Source: Bradyrhizobium semiaridum
GTDB lineage: Bacteria > Pseudomonadota > Alphaproteobacteria > Rhizobiales > Xanthobacteraceae
Length of the DNA: 64,000 nt
Direction: 5' to 3'
NCBI RefSeq assembly: GCF_020329505.1
Contig: NZ_JAGKJJ010000006.1
Location: 310,001 to 374,000 of the forward strand
Positions 17,203 through 24,962 of the stretch are shown piece by piece. Below the pieces are notes generated by a model that searched no databases, had not been told where the DNA came from, and saw only the letters and a program-made list of their open reading frames with translations. The position numbers and the translations under genes were made by a program. Numbering within the stretch: the stretch's first letter is position 1; every line of letters starts with the position of its first letter.

Positions 17203-17244
17203 TCGGCGTCGCGCGACGTGCTGACACGCACACGCAGCGGCGGA

Positions 17245-18072
17245 TCAGCCGCGCCTGGTGATGACGGTCTCCAGATATTCGCCGGGGATCACCAGCGTGC
17301 CGTCTTTCGCGGTGTTGAACTGGTCCATCAGACCGAACATGTCGGCGGCAAGCGACTGCTGCTTGCCGGCGTCGATCGCCCCGAAGGCCTTCAGCACCGG
17401 ACCGTAATAGGTGCGGAAGATATCGAGGAAGTGTTCGCGCGACCTGTAGCGGAAGGTGAAGTGCCTGCGCTTGGCGTCGATCGCCGCCTTCGAGCCGAAC
17501 ATGGTTTCGAGATGCGCCTCGGTGCCCCACAGTGCCGGCGACTTCACGCCCGGCGCCGGCGGGACATATTTGCCGATCGTCTTGAACAGCTGGCCGATGA
17601 AGCCTTCCGGCGTCCAGCAGGCGAGGCCGATCTTGCCGCCGATGCGGCAGACCCGGCGCAATTCATTTGCCGCCTGCTGATGGTCGGCGACGAACATGAC
17701 GCCGAACGTCGACAGCACGACGTCGAAACTCGCGTCAGTGAACGGCAGCTTCTCCGCGTCCGCCTCCTGGAACGTGACGGGCAGGCGCTCGGCCGCCGCG
17801 CGCTCGCGGCCGCGTTCGAGCAGCGCGCCGACATAGTCGATCGAGACCACATCGGCGAAGCGGCGCGCCGCGGCAAGCGTCGCATTGCCGTTGCCGGCGG
17901 CGACGTCGAGCACGCGCTGGGTGCTGCGCAGGTCGACCGCCTCGCAGAGCATCTCGCCGACGATCTGCAGCGTGGTGCCGACGATGGCATAATCGCCGGA
18001 GCTCCAGGTGGCCTGCTGGCGTGCCTTCAGGGCGGCGAGATCGACGGCGGGCGTTTCGGTCTGAATGTTCAT
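17245..18072 (-). CDS. Class I SAM-dependent methyltransferase
   Basis: 275 residues from the ATG at 18072 (MNIQTETPAV), with SD GGAGAG 5 nt upstream; an in-frame extension to 18183 lacks support. SAM motif I is VLDVAAGNGNATLAAARR, motif II VVSIDYVGALLERGR, a DAEKLPF acidic loop and motif IV FDVVLSTFGVMF, as in Methyltransf_11/25 UbiE-like enzymes. The C-terminal half (FRYRSREHFLDIFRTYYGPV) probably recognises the unknown substrate. Last gene of an apparent operon with the DUF4242 protein and a 138-aa hypothetical; the set diverges from the winged-helix-TPR regulator. Confidence 0.88.
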   Translation of the reverse strand: MNIQTETPAVDLAALKARQQATWSSGDYAIVGTTLQIVGEMLCEAVDLRSTQRVLDVAAGNGNATLAAARRFADVVSIDYVGALLERGRERAAAERLPVTFQEADAEKLPFTDASFDVVLSTFGVMFVADHQQAANELRRVCRIGGKIGLACWTPEGFIGQLFKTIGKYVPPAPGVKSPALWGTEAHLETMFGSKAAIDAKRRHFTFRYRSREHFLDIFRTYYGPVLKAFGAIDAGKQQSLAADMFGLMDQFNTAKDGTLVIPGEYLETVITRRG

Positions 18073-18125
18073 TGAACTCTCCGTTGAGTGTCGTGATGAA
18101 ATGCATTGCGAAAAAGTGCTGCGGG

Positions 18126-18542
18126 CTATTCCGTGCGCTGGTCGAGGATGGCCGGGATCGCAGACGCGACCACGATGTTCCACTGCGAGCGATAGCGGCA
18201 GCGGTGACGGTCAGGTTGCTGCGAAGCCACATGCTGCGCGCGTGCGCCATGATGGCCGCGCACGATCAGCTCTTCCGCCCGGGTGAACACGGGCGCGGAC
18301 AAGCCCGCGACCACCAGCGCGAACAGCGTGCGTCGTGCGATCAGCCGGGAGCGGCGGATGTCGGCACTCGTCAACGGCCGGCCGCCGAACCGGCGCAGCA
18401 TGAAGCGGCTGACTTGCCGCTCGCGCGCTGCGAGCATGCGTGCGACCGACACGTTGACGATCCTGCGCAGGCGCGACAGGAACATGGAAAACTGCTTCTG
18501 CACCAAGCCTGATGCCGGCTCCTTGAATGAATAGAACATCAT
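18126..18542 (-). CDS. Hypothetical basic protein, 138 aa
   Basis: Starts MMFYSFKEPASGLVQKQFSM at ATG 18542, with SD AAGGAA 5 nt upstream. Very arginine-rich (RLRRIVNVSVARMLAARERQ; RRSRLIARRTLFALVVAG) with one modest hydrophobic stretch near residues 77-90. I recognise no domain. It sits 53 bp before the methyltransferase and 80 bp after the DUF4242 gene on the same strand. The last 40 residues read as low-quality coding, so a shorter product is possible. Confidence 0.5.
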   Translation of the reverse strand: MMFYSFKEPASGLVQKQFSMFLSRLRRIVNVSVARMLAARERQVSRFMLRRFGGRPLTSADIRRSRLIARRTLFALVVAGLSAPVFTRAEELIVRGHHGARAQHVASQQPDRHRCRYRSQWNIVVASAIPAILDQRTE

Positions 18543-18622
18543 CGTTTCCTTGATCGAAAAATAACGATGGCGCGCCGGACGATCATCGAGCCGGGATGCA
18601 CCATCCGACGCTTCGCAAAGCG

Positions 18623-18928
18623 TCACTCGGCTGCAATGGGCGGTTCGACCGGATCGTCCCGCACGACGACCGTGGTCGCAACCTTGTAGAATTCCTCACC
18701 GGGCATGCCGACGCGGCGCGCATGCTCGCGGATCGAATCGCCGTCACGCGCCTCGTAGATGCAGAACGTGCCGATGCGACCATCTGCCTCATGCACCACG
18801 TAGCTGCGAATCCAGCGCACGCGATCCGACATCTGCTCGTTGCCGATCTCCGCGGAGGCCGCGCCGGCAGCTTGCAGCTCGGCCATGTTGGCCCAGGCGC
18901 TCGGACGGCGAATGACATAGAGTTCCAT
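18623..18928 (-). CDS. DUF4242 (nickel-binding-like) small protein
   Basis: 101 residues, MELYVIRRPSAWANMAELQA. The middle reads MSDRVRWIRSYVVHEADGRI, GTFCIYEARDGDSIREHARR and VGMPGEEFYKVATTVV, the ferredoxin-like DUF4242/SCO4226 pattern (xYxxxExxxxIRxHAxRxGxP). Proteins of this group bind nickel or act as small isomerase-like folds; a metabolic role is not known. SD GAGGAG lies 8 nt before ATG 18928 and lies in one arm of a 10-bp inverted repeat (18934-18990). First gene of the operon with the 138-aa protein and the methyltransferase. Confidence 0.85.
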   Translation of the reverse strand: MELYVIRRPSAWANMAELQAAGAASAEIGNEQMSDRVRWIRSYVVHEADGRIGTFCIYEARDGDSIREHARRVGMPGEEFYKVATTVVVRDDPVEPPIAAE

Positions 18929-18933
18929 GGAAT

Positions 18934-18990
18934 GCTCCTCATGACGAATAGTTGAACAGCGGGCCGCGATGATCGCGAGCCATGAGGAGC
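18934..18990 (-). promoter_or_regulatory. Inverted repeat able to mask the DUF4242 ribosome-binding site
   Basis: GCTCCTCATG (plus strand, 18934-18943) and CATGAGGAGC (18981-18990) are perfect 10-bp complements. In the leftward mRNA, the copy next to the start codon is CATGAGGAGC and contains the SD; the upstream copy could pair with it and close the RBS. Inner CGCGAT/ATCGCG could stack within the loop. Works only if the transcript starts upstream of 18990. Confidence 0.4.
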
Positions 18991-19027
18991 TATAGGCGCC
19001 CTCGCCGCCGCCTGTCCTTACCGCGGG

Positions 19028-19060
19028 CTGATCATTGTCTGATCTTTGCCTGAACCTTTT
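19028..19060 (+). promoter_or_regulatory. Three tandem 11-bp repeats (CTGAnC-type) before the wHTH-TPR regulator
   Basis: CTGATCATTGT (19028-19038), CTGATCTTTGC (19039-19049) and CTGAACCTTTT (19050-19060) follow each other with an exact 11-bp period. OmpR/PhoB-type winged helices bind such helical-repeat half-sites head to tail. The array ends 23 bp before the start of a gene with exactly that DNA-binding domain and lies in the intergenic region shared with the divergent DUF4242 operon, so it probably controls both. Confidence 0.6.
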
Positions 19061-19083
19061 CCGCGATGGCCTGACACAACGAC

Positions 19084-20904
19084 ATGGCCTTCGCCTTTGG
19101 ACCGTTCGAGCTTGACGAAGCGGGCCGCGTCGTGTTGTGCGCGCGGCAAGAGGTTGCTTTGCAGCCGCGCGTCTTCGACCTGCTGGTCTATCTCGTCCAT
19201 CACCGCGGCCGCGTCGTCTCCAAGGATGAACTGCTGGATGCGGTGTGGCCCGACGTCACAGTCACGGACAATTCGCTGCAACGCGCCGTGAGCGCGCTGC
19301 GCGCCGTGCTGCGCAAGGGCGGCATGGAGCATGCGATCCGCAATCTGCCAGGCAAGGGCTATCGCTTCAGCCCTGACGGCGAGATCGGGCAGCCGATGCA
19401 TGCCGCCGACATCAAGTCCGGCGAAAGCGCCGGCGCGATCGGTCTCGCGCGGAACGCCGTCGCCGGAAAACTGTGGCTGCAGGCGGCCAGCCTGTTCGAG
19501 AGCGCGCATGAAGACGGCGCGCTTACCGCCGACGATCTGCACGATTGGGCGCTGGCGCTGCAATGCCTCGGCAGGCCGACGACGGCGATCCCGATTCTGG
19601 TTCGCGCGGTCAGCGCCCGCGTCAAGACGGGCGATGCCGCCGGTGCCGCGGTCGATGCCATCACGCTGTCGGGACTGCACTTCGAGAGCGGCCAGGCCGC
19701 GATCGGCAAGGGCTGGCTCGCGCGCGCGGAGGATTGGGCGTCCGACCTGAACGATCCGGCGACGACGGCGCTGGTGCTGTGGATGAAGTCGAAGCTCGCC
19801 GCGTTCGATGGCGAGCCGGAGCAGGCGCTCGCATTGGCCGACGCCGCATATACGGCCGTGCGGCACAAGGACGCCATCGGCGTCGAGGCGCTGAGCCTCG
19901 CCTATCGCGGCTTCTACCGGCTGTGCCTCGGCGACACCCGCGGCGGGCTGGCAGACCAGGACCACGCCGCGGCGCTCGCGCTCTCCAGCAACGCGCTGGA
20001 TCCGATCATGGGCGGCATCCTCTACTGCAACGTCCTGTGGGCGTCGCGGATGTTCGGCGACTGGGCGCGCGCCGAGCAGTGGACGCGGAGCTACCAAGGC
20101 TTCTGCTCGGGCAGCGGCATGGAACTGACCGGATCGTGCCAGTTGCACCGCTCCGAGGTGCTCGGCATCCGCGGCTCGCTCGAGGAAGCGCTGTCGCGCA
20201 TCCAGGACGCGCTGACGCGGCTCAGCAGCGATGCGCCATGGTCGATCGGCGACGCCAACCGCGTGCTCGGCGATATCCAGGCCGCGATCGGCAATGACGA
20301 CGCGGCGCTCGAAGCCTATGACCGGGCCTACGCGCTGGGCTGGTGTCCCGAGCCGGGCCGCGCGATGCTGCTGCTGGCGAGGGGCGAAGCCGAAGCGGCT
20401 TACGCCGGCCTCGAGCGCAGCCTGATCGGCAAGACCTGGTGGACGCTGCAGCGGCGCGGCATCCTGCTGGCGCATCTGGCGCTGGTCGCGGCCCACACCC
20501 GTCGCAACGCGCAGGCCGAGGCCTTGATCCGCGAGCTGTCCGGAAGTCCGGATCGCTGGCCGATGCCGTCGATCCGCGCGCTCACCAACGAGGCACAGGC
20601 GATGTTGGCGCTCGGCCGGCAGGATCATGAAGCCGCCTTGCAGTACCTGCACCTGGCGCGCCAGCTCTGGTCGAGCATCGACGGCCGGGTCCAGGCCGTG
20701 CGGCTGCGGCTCCAGATCGCACGGCTTCAGTTCGAACGCGGCGACATCCGTGGCGCCGCGACCGAACTCCACGCGGCCCGGCTCATCGCAAGCGAGATGG
20801 GATCGCGCAAGCTTGCAGCCGATTGCATTGCCCTGCAGCGCGACATCGATTGGTCGGCGGGCGGGCACGCTCTGGCTGCCCAGCGCAAGCGATCGTGCGG
20901 CTGA
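19084..20904 (+). CDS. OmpR/CadC-type winged-helix regulator with TPR-like sensor region
   Basis: 606 residues. Residues 1-97 form a transcriptional-regulatory C domain placed at the N-terminus: FAFGPFELDEAGRVVL, LQPRVFDLLVYLVHHRGRVV, SKDELLDAVWPDVTVTDNSL, QRAVSALRAVLRK and the wing NLPGKGYRFSPDG. The remaining 500 residues are alpha-helical Ala/Leu-rich TPR-like repeats (for example AYTAVRHKDAIGVEALSLAY) without a TM helix or receiver domain, so it senses something in the cytosol. Members of this architecture often pair with adenylate-cyclase-like regulators. Divergent from the DUF4242 operon. Its TGA directly abuts the stop codon of the convergent Nudix gene. Confidence 0.85.
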   Translation: MAFAFGPFELDEAGRVVLCARQEVALQPRVFDLLVYLVHHRGRVVSKDELLDAVWPDVTVTDNSLQRAVSALRAVLRKGGMEHAIRNLPGKGYRFSPDGEIGQPMHAADIKSGESAGAIGLARNAVAGKLWLQAASLFESAHEDGALTADDLHDWALALQCLGRPTTAIPILVRAVSARVKTGDAAGAAVDAITLSGLHFESGQAAIGKGWLARAEDWASDLNDPATTALVLWMKSKLAAFDGEPEQALALADAAYTAVRHKDAIGVEALSLAYRGFYRLCLGDTRGGLADQDHAAALALSSNALDPIMGGILYCNVLWASRMFGDWARAEQWTRSYQGFCSGSGMELTGSCQLHRSEVLGIRGSLEEALSRIQDALTRLSSDAPWSIGDANRVLGDIQAAIGNDDAALEAYDRAYALGWCPEPGRAMLLLARGEAEAAYAGLERSLIGKTWWTLQRRGILLAHLALVAAHTRRNAQAEALIRELSGSPDRWPMPSIRALTNEAQAMLALGRQDHEAALQYLHLARQLWSSIDGRVQAVRLRLQIARLQFERGDIRGAATELHAARLIASEMGSRKLAADCIALQRDIDWSAGGHALAAQRKRSCG

Positions 20905-21768
20905 TCACGCCGCGCGGCGCAGCCAATCCCGCACGCGCTCGAGCAGGTTCTTGCGCAGCATCGGCTGCGCCTCCGCGCCGGCGGGTTCGATCTCAGACGC
21001 AAAGGATGGCGACGCTGCCGCCGAAGCCGTGCAGGCGTCCCGTTCGCTCTCGACGTCCTTGCTCTCGGCCATATCGCCTGCGTCGGCAACATCCTGCTGC
21101 GGCGCCTCTGCGACAGCGGGGACCTCCGCAGCCGGCGGAGCGAGCTCGATCACTGGCGCCTCCGCAACCTCGGTCGCTGCTGCCACTTCGGTCGCCTCCG
21201 CGACCTCCTGGATGCTAACGATCTCGGGCGCTTCTGCGATCACCGGTGTCTCGACGACCGGCTCCTGCTCGCTGGCCGGCGCCCGCCCGGCAAGGCGGCT
21301 CTTGCGCCGCTCGGCGGCTGCGGCCCGTAGACGTGCCCGCCGCTCGCGCTCGGCGTGAGCTGCGGCCTGCAGCGCGATCGGCCCGACATTTTCCAGGAAC
21401 GCGCGCTCATAGCCGCGCGACAGACGCTCGAGCGCCTGGTCGAGCGGCAGCCAGTCGACCTCCCTGATGTCGCTCATCAGCTCGCGCACCGGCTTGCCGC
21501 CGGCATCCATGCGCCAATAGTGCACCACCTTGGAGCGGCCGCCGGACTCATAGACCAGCGTGCCGATGAACTCGTGCACGTCGACGGCGTGGCCGGTCTC
21601 CTCCAGCACCTCGCGCTCGGCGGCGGCACGCGCCGTCTCGCCGTCATCGAGCTTGCCCTTCGGCAGCACCCACTCGTTGCGCTTGCGCAGGCGCACGACG
21701 GCGAACCGCGGCGGTGCTTCCCGCCGCAGCACAATGCCTCCCGCCGCCATCACCGGCGTCCGCGCCAT
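20905..21768 (-). CDS. Nudix hydrolase with long acidic Ala/Glu/Val tail
   Basis: 287 residues. The N-terminal 135 residues are a Nudix domain: AAGGIVLRR, WVLPKGKLDDGETARAAAER and EVLEETGHAV together make the box GX5EX7REUXEEXGU, with REVLEETG intact for Mg2+ binding; overall closest in style to diadenosine-polyphosphate or (di)NTP hydrolases. Residues about 140-260 are unusual for the family: a basic helix (ERERRARLRAAAAERRKSRL), then a low-complexity E/A/V/P tract, ending in an amphipathic helix LRKNLLERVRDWLRRAA. The tail could be a membrane or protein tether. Its stop codon TGA (20907-20905) touches the opposing TGA in the palindrome TGATCA. Confidence 0.88.
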   Translation of the reverse strand: MARTPVMAAGGIVLRREAPPRFAVVRLRKRNEWVLPKGKLDDGETARAAAEREVLEETGHAVDVHEFIGTLVYESGGRSKVVHYWRMDAGGKPVRELMSDIREVDWLPLDQALERLSRGYERAFLENVGPIALQAAAHAERERRARLRAAAAERRKSRLAGRAPASEQEPVVETPVIAEAPEIVSIQEVAEATEVAAATEVAEAPVIELAPPAAEVPAVAEAPQQDVADAGDMAESKDVESERDACTASAAASPSFASEIEPAGAEAQPMLRKNLLERVRDWLRRAA

Positions 21769-21861
21769 CTCTGTTCCTAAAGGGTTGCGATGCTTAAATC
21801 GTCTCGGACGATCGCGACCATATAAAGACAGGCTGCGAAAAAAGCGAGATCAAGATGGGAC

Positions 21862-21888
21862 TTCGGTTCTGATTGAATCAGAACCGAA
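21862..21888. repeat. Hairpin TTCGGTTCTGATT / AATCAGAACCGAA
   Basis: Perfect 13-bp inverted repeat around one base, 12 bp before the 3' end of psd and 94 bp before the Nudix start. Probably the 3' hairpin of psd transcripts or a REP-type unit; it adjoins the repeat at 21901-21957. Confidence 0.55.
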
Positions 21889-21899
21889 ACCCAAAATCC

Positions 21900-22856
21900 T
21901 TACTTTGACGCGTTTTCTTCACGCGAACCGATGCTCACTTCGCTTGAAAACGCTTTGAGCGGTTTTCGCAGCAGCGGCTCGCCGCATTTGATCCGCGCTC
22001 CTTCCGCAACATTGTCGCAGAACTCGAAATTGCCGGGCGCCAGCACGATGATGGTCGAGCCGTGTTCGAACCAGCCGAGTTCGTCGCCCTTTTTTACATG
22101 CGCGTCGCAGGGGAAATCCACCGGTCCCCGCGTCTGCGCGTTCAGCGTGACGTCGAGGAAATGCAGGCGCAGGCTCGCCACCAGGATGGCCGCGACCGGA
22201 ACCAGCGTCAGCGCCTCACCGGTCGCAAGCTTCGCGCGCAGCACCGCGCGCTCGTTCTTGCAGAACAGCCGCTCAATCCGCTTCAGCGCGATCGGATTGA
22301 CGTTCCAGACGTCGCCGTGAATGAACGTGACCTTGTCGATCGCAAGGTCGTAGGGCGCGTGGAAGCGATGATACATGCTCGACGTCAGCCGCAGCGTAAC
22401 GAAGCGGCCGTTGCGGTGCTGCTCGACCAGTGCGGGATCGCCGACCAGATCGAGCAGCGAATAGGGCGCACCCTTGACCTGGAACAGTTGCCCATCCTCG
22501 ATCGCGCCATGCGCGCCGATGATCGCATCCGAGGGGCTGGCGATGATGGCGGGGTCGGCCACCGCTGGACGCAGTCCGGGCTTGAGCTCGCGGGTGAAGC
22601 AGTCGTGCAGGCTCTTGAACTCGGTCTTCTTCGCCTCCGACAGATCGAGGTCGGAGAACAGCTTCCAGCAGGCGATCGAGGCATCGCGCACCAAGGGGTT
22701 CTCGACCTTGGAGAACCAGCCCATGAATCGGGTCAGGGCCGCCCGCGGAATCCGGTTGGTGAGCAGGAAATTGAGGTCCTCCTGCTGGGTGAATGCCGAG
22801 ATCAGGCCCTTGACTGTCATGAATCTGTTAGGTGCCGAGGCTAGCGCTTCTGTCAT
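21900..22856 (-). CDS. psd: Phosphatidylserine decarboxylase (proenzyme)
   Basis: 318 residues from the ATG at 22856 (SD GGAAGGGA, 7 nt). Converts phosphatidylserine to phosphatidylethanolamine at the inner membrane. Signature elements: Asp110 in IIASPSDAIIG, His166 in YHRFHAPYD, and the self-cleavage/pyruvoyl site GWFEHGSTIIVL, where Ser267 becomes the pyruvoyl group; the family's LGST is HGST here. Length matches the classical about 320-aa enzymes rather than the short 230-aa rhizobial type. An upstream in-frame extension to 23033 is antisense to the aminotransferase and rejected. The last about 17 residues are encoded by a dispersed repeat. Start codon overlaps that of the divergent aminotransferase. 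Confidence 0.9.
   Translation of the reverse strand: MTEALASAPNRFMTVKGLISAFTQQEDLNFLLTNRIPRAALTRFMGWFSKVENPLVRDASIACWKLFSDLDLSEAKKTEFKSLHDCFTRELKPGLRPAVADPAIIASPSDAIIGAHGAIEDGQLFQVKGAPYSLLDLVGDPALVEQHRNGRFVTLRLTSSMYHRFHAPYDLAIDKVTFIHGDVWNVNPIALKRIERLFCKNERAVLRAKLATGEALTLVPVAAILVASLRLHFLDVTLNAQTRGPVDFPCDAHVKKGDELGWFEHGSTIIVLAPGNFEFCDNVAEGARIKCGEPLLRKPLKAFSSEVSIGSREENASK
21901..21957. repeat. Dispersed repeat copy 1 (CTTTGACGCG family), overlaps psd 3' end
   Basis: ACTTTGACGCGTTTTCTTCA-CGCG followed by CACTTCGCTTGAAAACGCTT. A second copy with the same order of blocks is at 53441-53497 (GCTTTGACGCGCTTCCTTCA; GTCGCTTGAAAGCGCT). Here it is read through as the psd C-terminus. Confidence 0.65.
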
Positions 22857-24519
22857 GGAAACATCCCTTCCGATTCTCTCGCTGTCCGCCGCCGCGCTCG
22901 CCGGCGCCGCCGCAGCTTTCCCCAAAATCCAGGCCCGCCTCGCGCTGTCGCGGGCCAAGCACCGCTCGCTGGCCGGACATTCCAAGATGTCCAAGATGGT
23001 GGCGCGGATGGTGCCGAAATACGAATTCGACATCGACGCGTTCTTCCGCTCCGACGGTGCGCCGTCCGAGGTCGCGATGCAGCGCCAGGACGGCTTCTTC
23101 CGTCTCGCCGGCGTCTACCAGGAGCGCTACCCGAAGGGCCGCGCGCTGACCGCCGAGGTCGCGGAGCGCATCTCCGACCTGCAGTTCACTGAAACCTACC
23201 GGGTGCCGTTCCAGTACAGCCGACTGGTGCGCGAGCATCTTGGCACCTCGACCTTCATGCAGGCCTCCAGCGGCGTCACCGTCACCGACGTCGACGGCAA
23301 TGTGTTCTACGACCTGACCGGATCCTACGGCGTCAACATCTTCGGCAACGACTTCTACAAGGAGTGCATCGCCGAGGGTGAGAAGCGCGCCCATGCGCTC
23401 GGTCCGGTGCTCGGCCCCTACCACCCGGTCATCGCCGACAATGTGAAGCGCCTGTGCGAGATCTCCGGCCTCGACGAGGTCTCGTTCCACATGTCCGGCA
23501 CCGAGGCCGTGATGCAGGCGGTGCGGCTCGCGCGCTACCACACCAGGCGCAAGCGCCTCGTCCGCTTCGCCGGCTCCTATCACGGCTGGTGGGGCGACGT
23601 GCAGCCGGGTGTCGGCAACCCGGTGTCGCCGCACGAGACTTTCACGCTCGCCGAGATGTCGGAGAAGACGCTGCACGTGCTGCGCACCCGCAAGGACATC
23701 GCCTGCGTGCTGGTCAATCCGCTGCAGGCGCTGCATCCGAATTCCAACGCGCCCGGCGATTCCGCGCTGGTCGATTCCTCGCGCCGCTCGAAATTCGACC
23801 GCGCCGCCTACACCGAATGGCTGAAGCAGCTGCGCGAGGTCTGCACCGAGCGCGGCATCGTGCTGATCTTCGACGAGGTGTTCGTCGGCTTCCGCCTCGC
23901 TGCCGGCGGCGCCCAGGAGTACTTCGGCGTCAAGGCCGACATGGTGACCTACGGCAAGAGCCTCGCCGGCGGCCTGCCGATCGGCGTGGTGTGCGGCCGC
24001 AAGGACCTGATGCGGCGCTTCCGCGACGACCGCCCGGCCGACGTCTGCTTCGCCCGCGGTACCTTCAACTCGCATCCCTACGTCATGACGGCGATGGACG
24101 AGTTCCTGAGCCGCCTCGCCAGCCCGAACTTCCGCTCGATCTACAACGGGCTGGACGGGACCTGGAACGGCCGCGCCAAGGCGCTCAACGACCGGCTCGA
24201 AGCGCAGGGCCTGCCGGTGCGCGTCGGCAACATCTCGTCGATCTGGACGGTCTATTACACCGAGCCGTCCCGCTATAACTGGATGCTGCAATACTATTTG
24301 CGCGCCGAGGGCCTGGCGCTGAGCTGGGTCGGCACCGGCCGGCTGATCTTCACCCTCAACTACAGCGACACCGACTTCGCCGAGGTCACCGAGCGGTTCG
24401 TCGCGGCGTCCGAGAAGATGAAGCGCGACGGCTGGTGGTGGCACAAGGACGGCCTCACCAACAAGAACATCAAGCGGCAGATTTTGCGCGAGATGGCCGC
24501 AGCGAAGTTCAGGCGCTGA
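22855..24519 (+). CDS. Membrane-anchored class III aminotransferase (PLP)
   Basis: 554 residues from ATG 22855. A hydrophobic segment (LPILSLSAAALAGAAAAFPK, residues 4-23) is unusual for this family and should anchor the enzyme to the inner membrane. The rest is a fold-type I, class III aminotransferase: SSGVTVTDVDGNVFYDLTGS, HMSGTEAVMQAVRLARYHT, FAGSYHGWW, IFDEVFVGFR (Asp near 340) and the PLP lysine (Lys368) in TYGKSLAGGLP, as in glutamate-1-semialdehyde mutase relatives. Substrate unknown; the anchor and the psd neighbour suggest a lipid or lipid headgroup. The ATG overlaps the divergent psd ATG; a start at 22987 (MSKMVARMVP) would remove the anchor. Confidence 0.85.
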   Translation: METSLPILSLSAAALAGAAAAFPKIQARLALSRAKHRSLAGHSKMSKMVARMVPKYEFDIDAFFRSDGAPSEVAMQRQDGFFRLAGVYQERYPKGRALTAEVAERISDLQFTETYRVPFQYSRLVREHLGTSTFMQASSGVTVTDVDGNVFYDLTGSYGVNIFGNDFYKECIAEGEKRAHALGPVLGPYHPVIADNVKRLCEISGLDEVSFHMSGTEAVMQAVRLARYHTRRKRLVRFAGSYHGWWGDVQPGVGNPVSPHETFTLAEMSEKTLHVLRTRKDIACVLVNPLQALHPNSNAPGDSALVDSSRRSKFDRAAYTEWLKQLREVCTERGIVLIFDEVFVGFRLAAGGAQEYFGVKADMVTYGKSLAGGLPIGVVCGRKDLMRRFRDDRPADVCFARGTFNSHPYVMTAMDEFLSRLASPNFRSIYNGLDGTWNGRAKALNDRLEAQGLPVRVGNISSIWTVYYTEPSRYNWMLQYYLRAEGLALSWVGTGRLIFTLNYSDTDFAEVTERFVAASEKMKRDGWWWHKDGLTNKNIKRQILREMAAAKFRR

Positions 24520-24541
24520 GCGCGGGCACCGCTCTATCGCC

Positions 24542-24690
24542 CCCTCGCCCCGCTCTTGCGGGGAGAGGGTTGGGGTGAGGGGCTTTCTCCACAAAATCGG
24601 TAACAGACGGACTCGCGGTGAGCCCCCCTCGCCCGGATCGCATCCGACGATGCGATCCGACCTCTCCCCGCAAGCGGGGCGAGGTGAAGC
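24542..24690. repeat. Palindromic repeat, second copy of the 7692 family
   Basis: CCCCGCTCTTGCGGGGAGAGG, a central CGGATCGCATCCGACGATGC hairpin and CCTCTCCCCGCAAGCGGGGC; the linking text ACAAAATCGGTAACAGACGG resembles the copy at 7692-7839. Sits 22 bp after the aminotransferase stop. No gene in 24520-24962. Confidence 0.7.
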
Positions 24691-24708
24691 GAGCGCACGA
24701 CATCTACG

Positions 24709-24850
24709 GCCTTCCCTTGCCTCTCCCGCTTGCGGGGGAGGCCGGATCGCATCGCCAGATGCGATCCGGGTGGGGGCTCTCTCCTCGCAAAGAGGATCGC
24801 AAGCGGCGACACCCCCACCCCAGCTCTCCCCCGCAAGCGGGAGAGGGAGT
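24709..24850. repeat. Related palindromic repeat (CCTCTCCCGCTTGCGGGGG)
   Basis: Outer arms CTCTCCCGCTTGCGGG and CCCGCAAGCGGGAGAG flank an inner GGATCGCATC-GCCA-GATGCGATCC hairpin. Adjacent to the previous repeat, together forming a 300-bp block of nested hairpins. Confidence 0.65.
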
Positions 24851-24962
24851 GCAGTCCCGTCGCGGCGAGCGGCTTGGCCTGATCTCTTCACGGAAGCCCC
24901 AAGACGTAGATGCCCGGGACGAGCCCGGGCATGACGCAGTTCGAAGAGGTTGGGGACAACGA

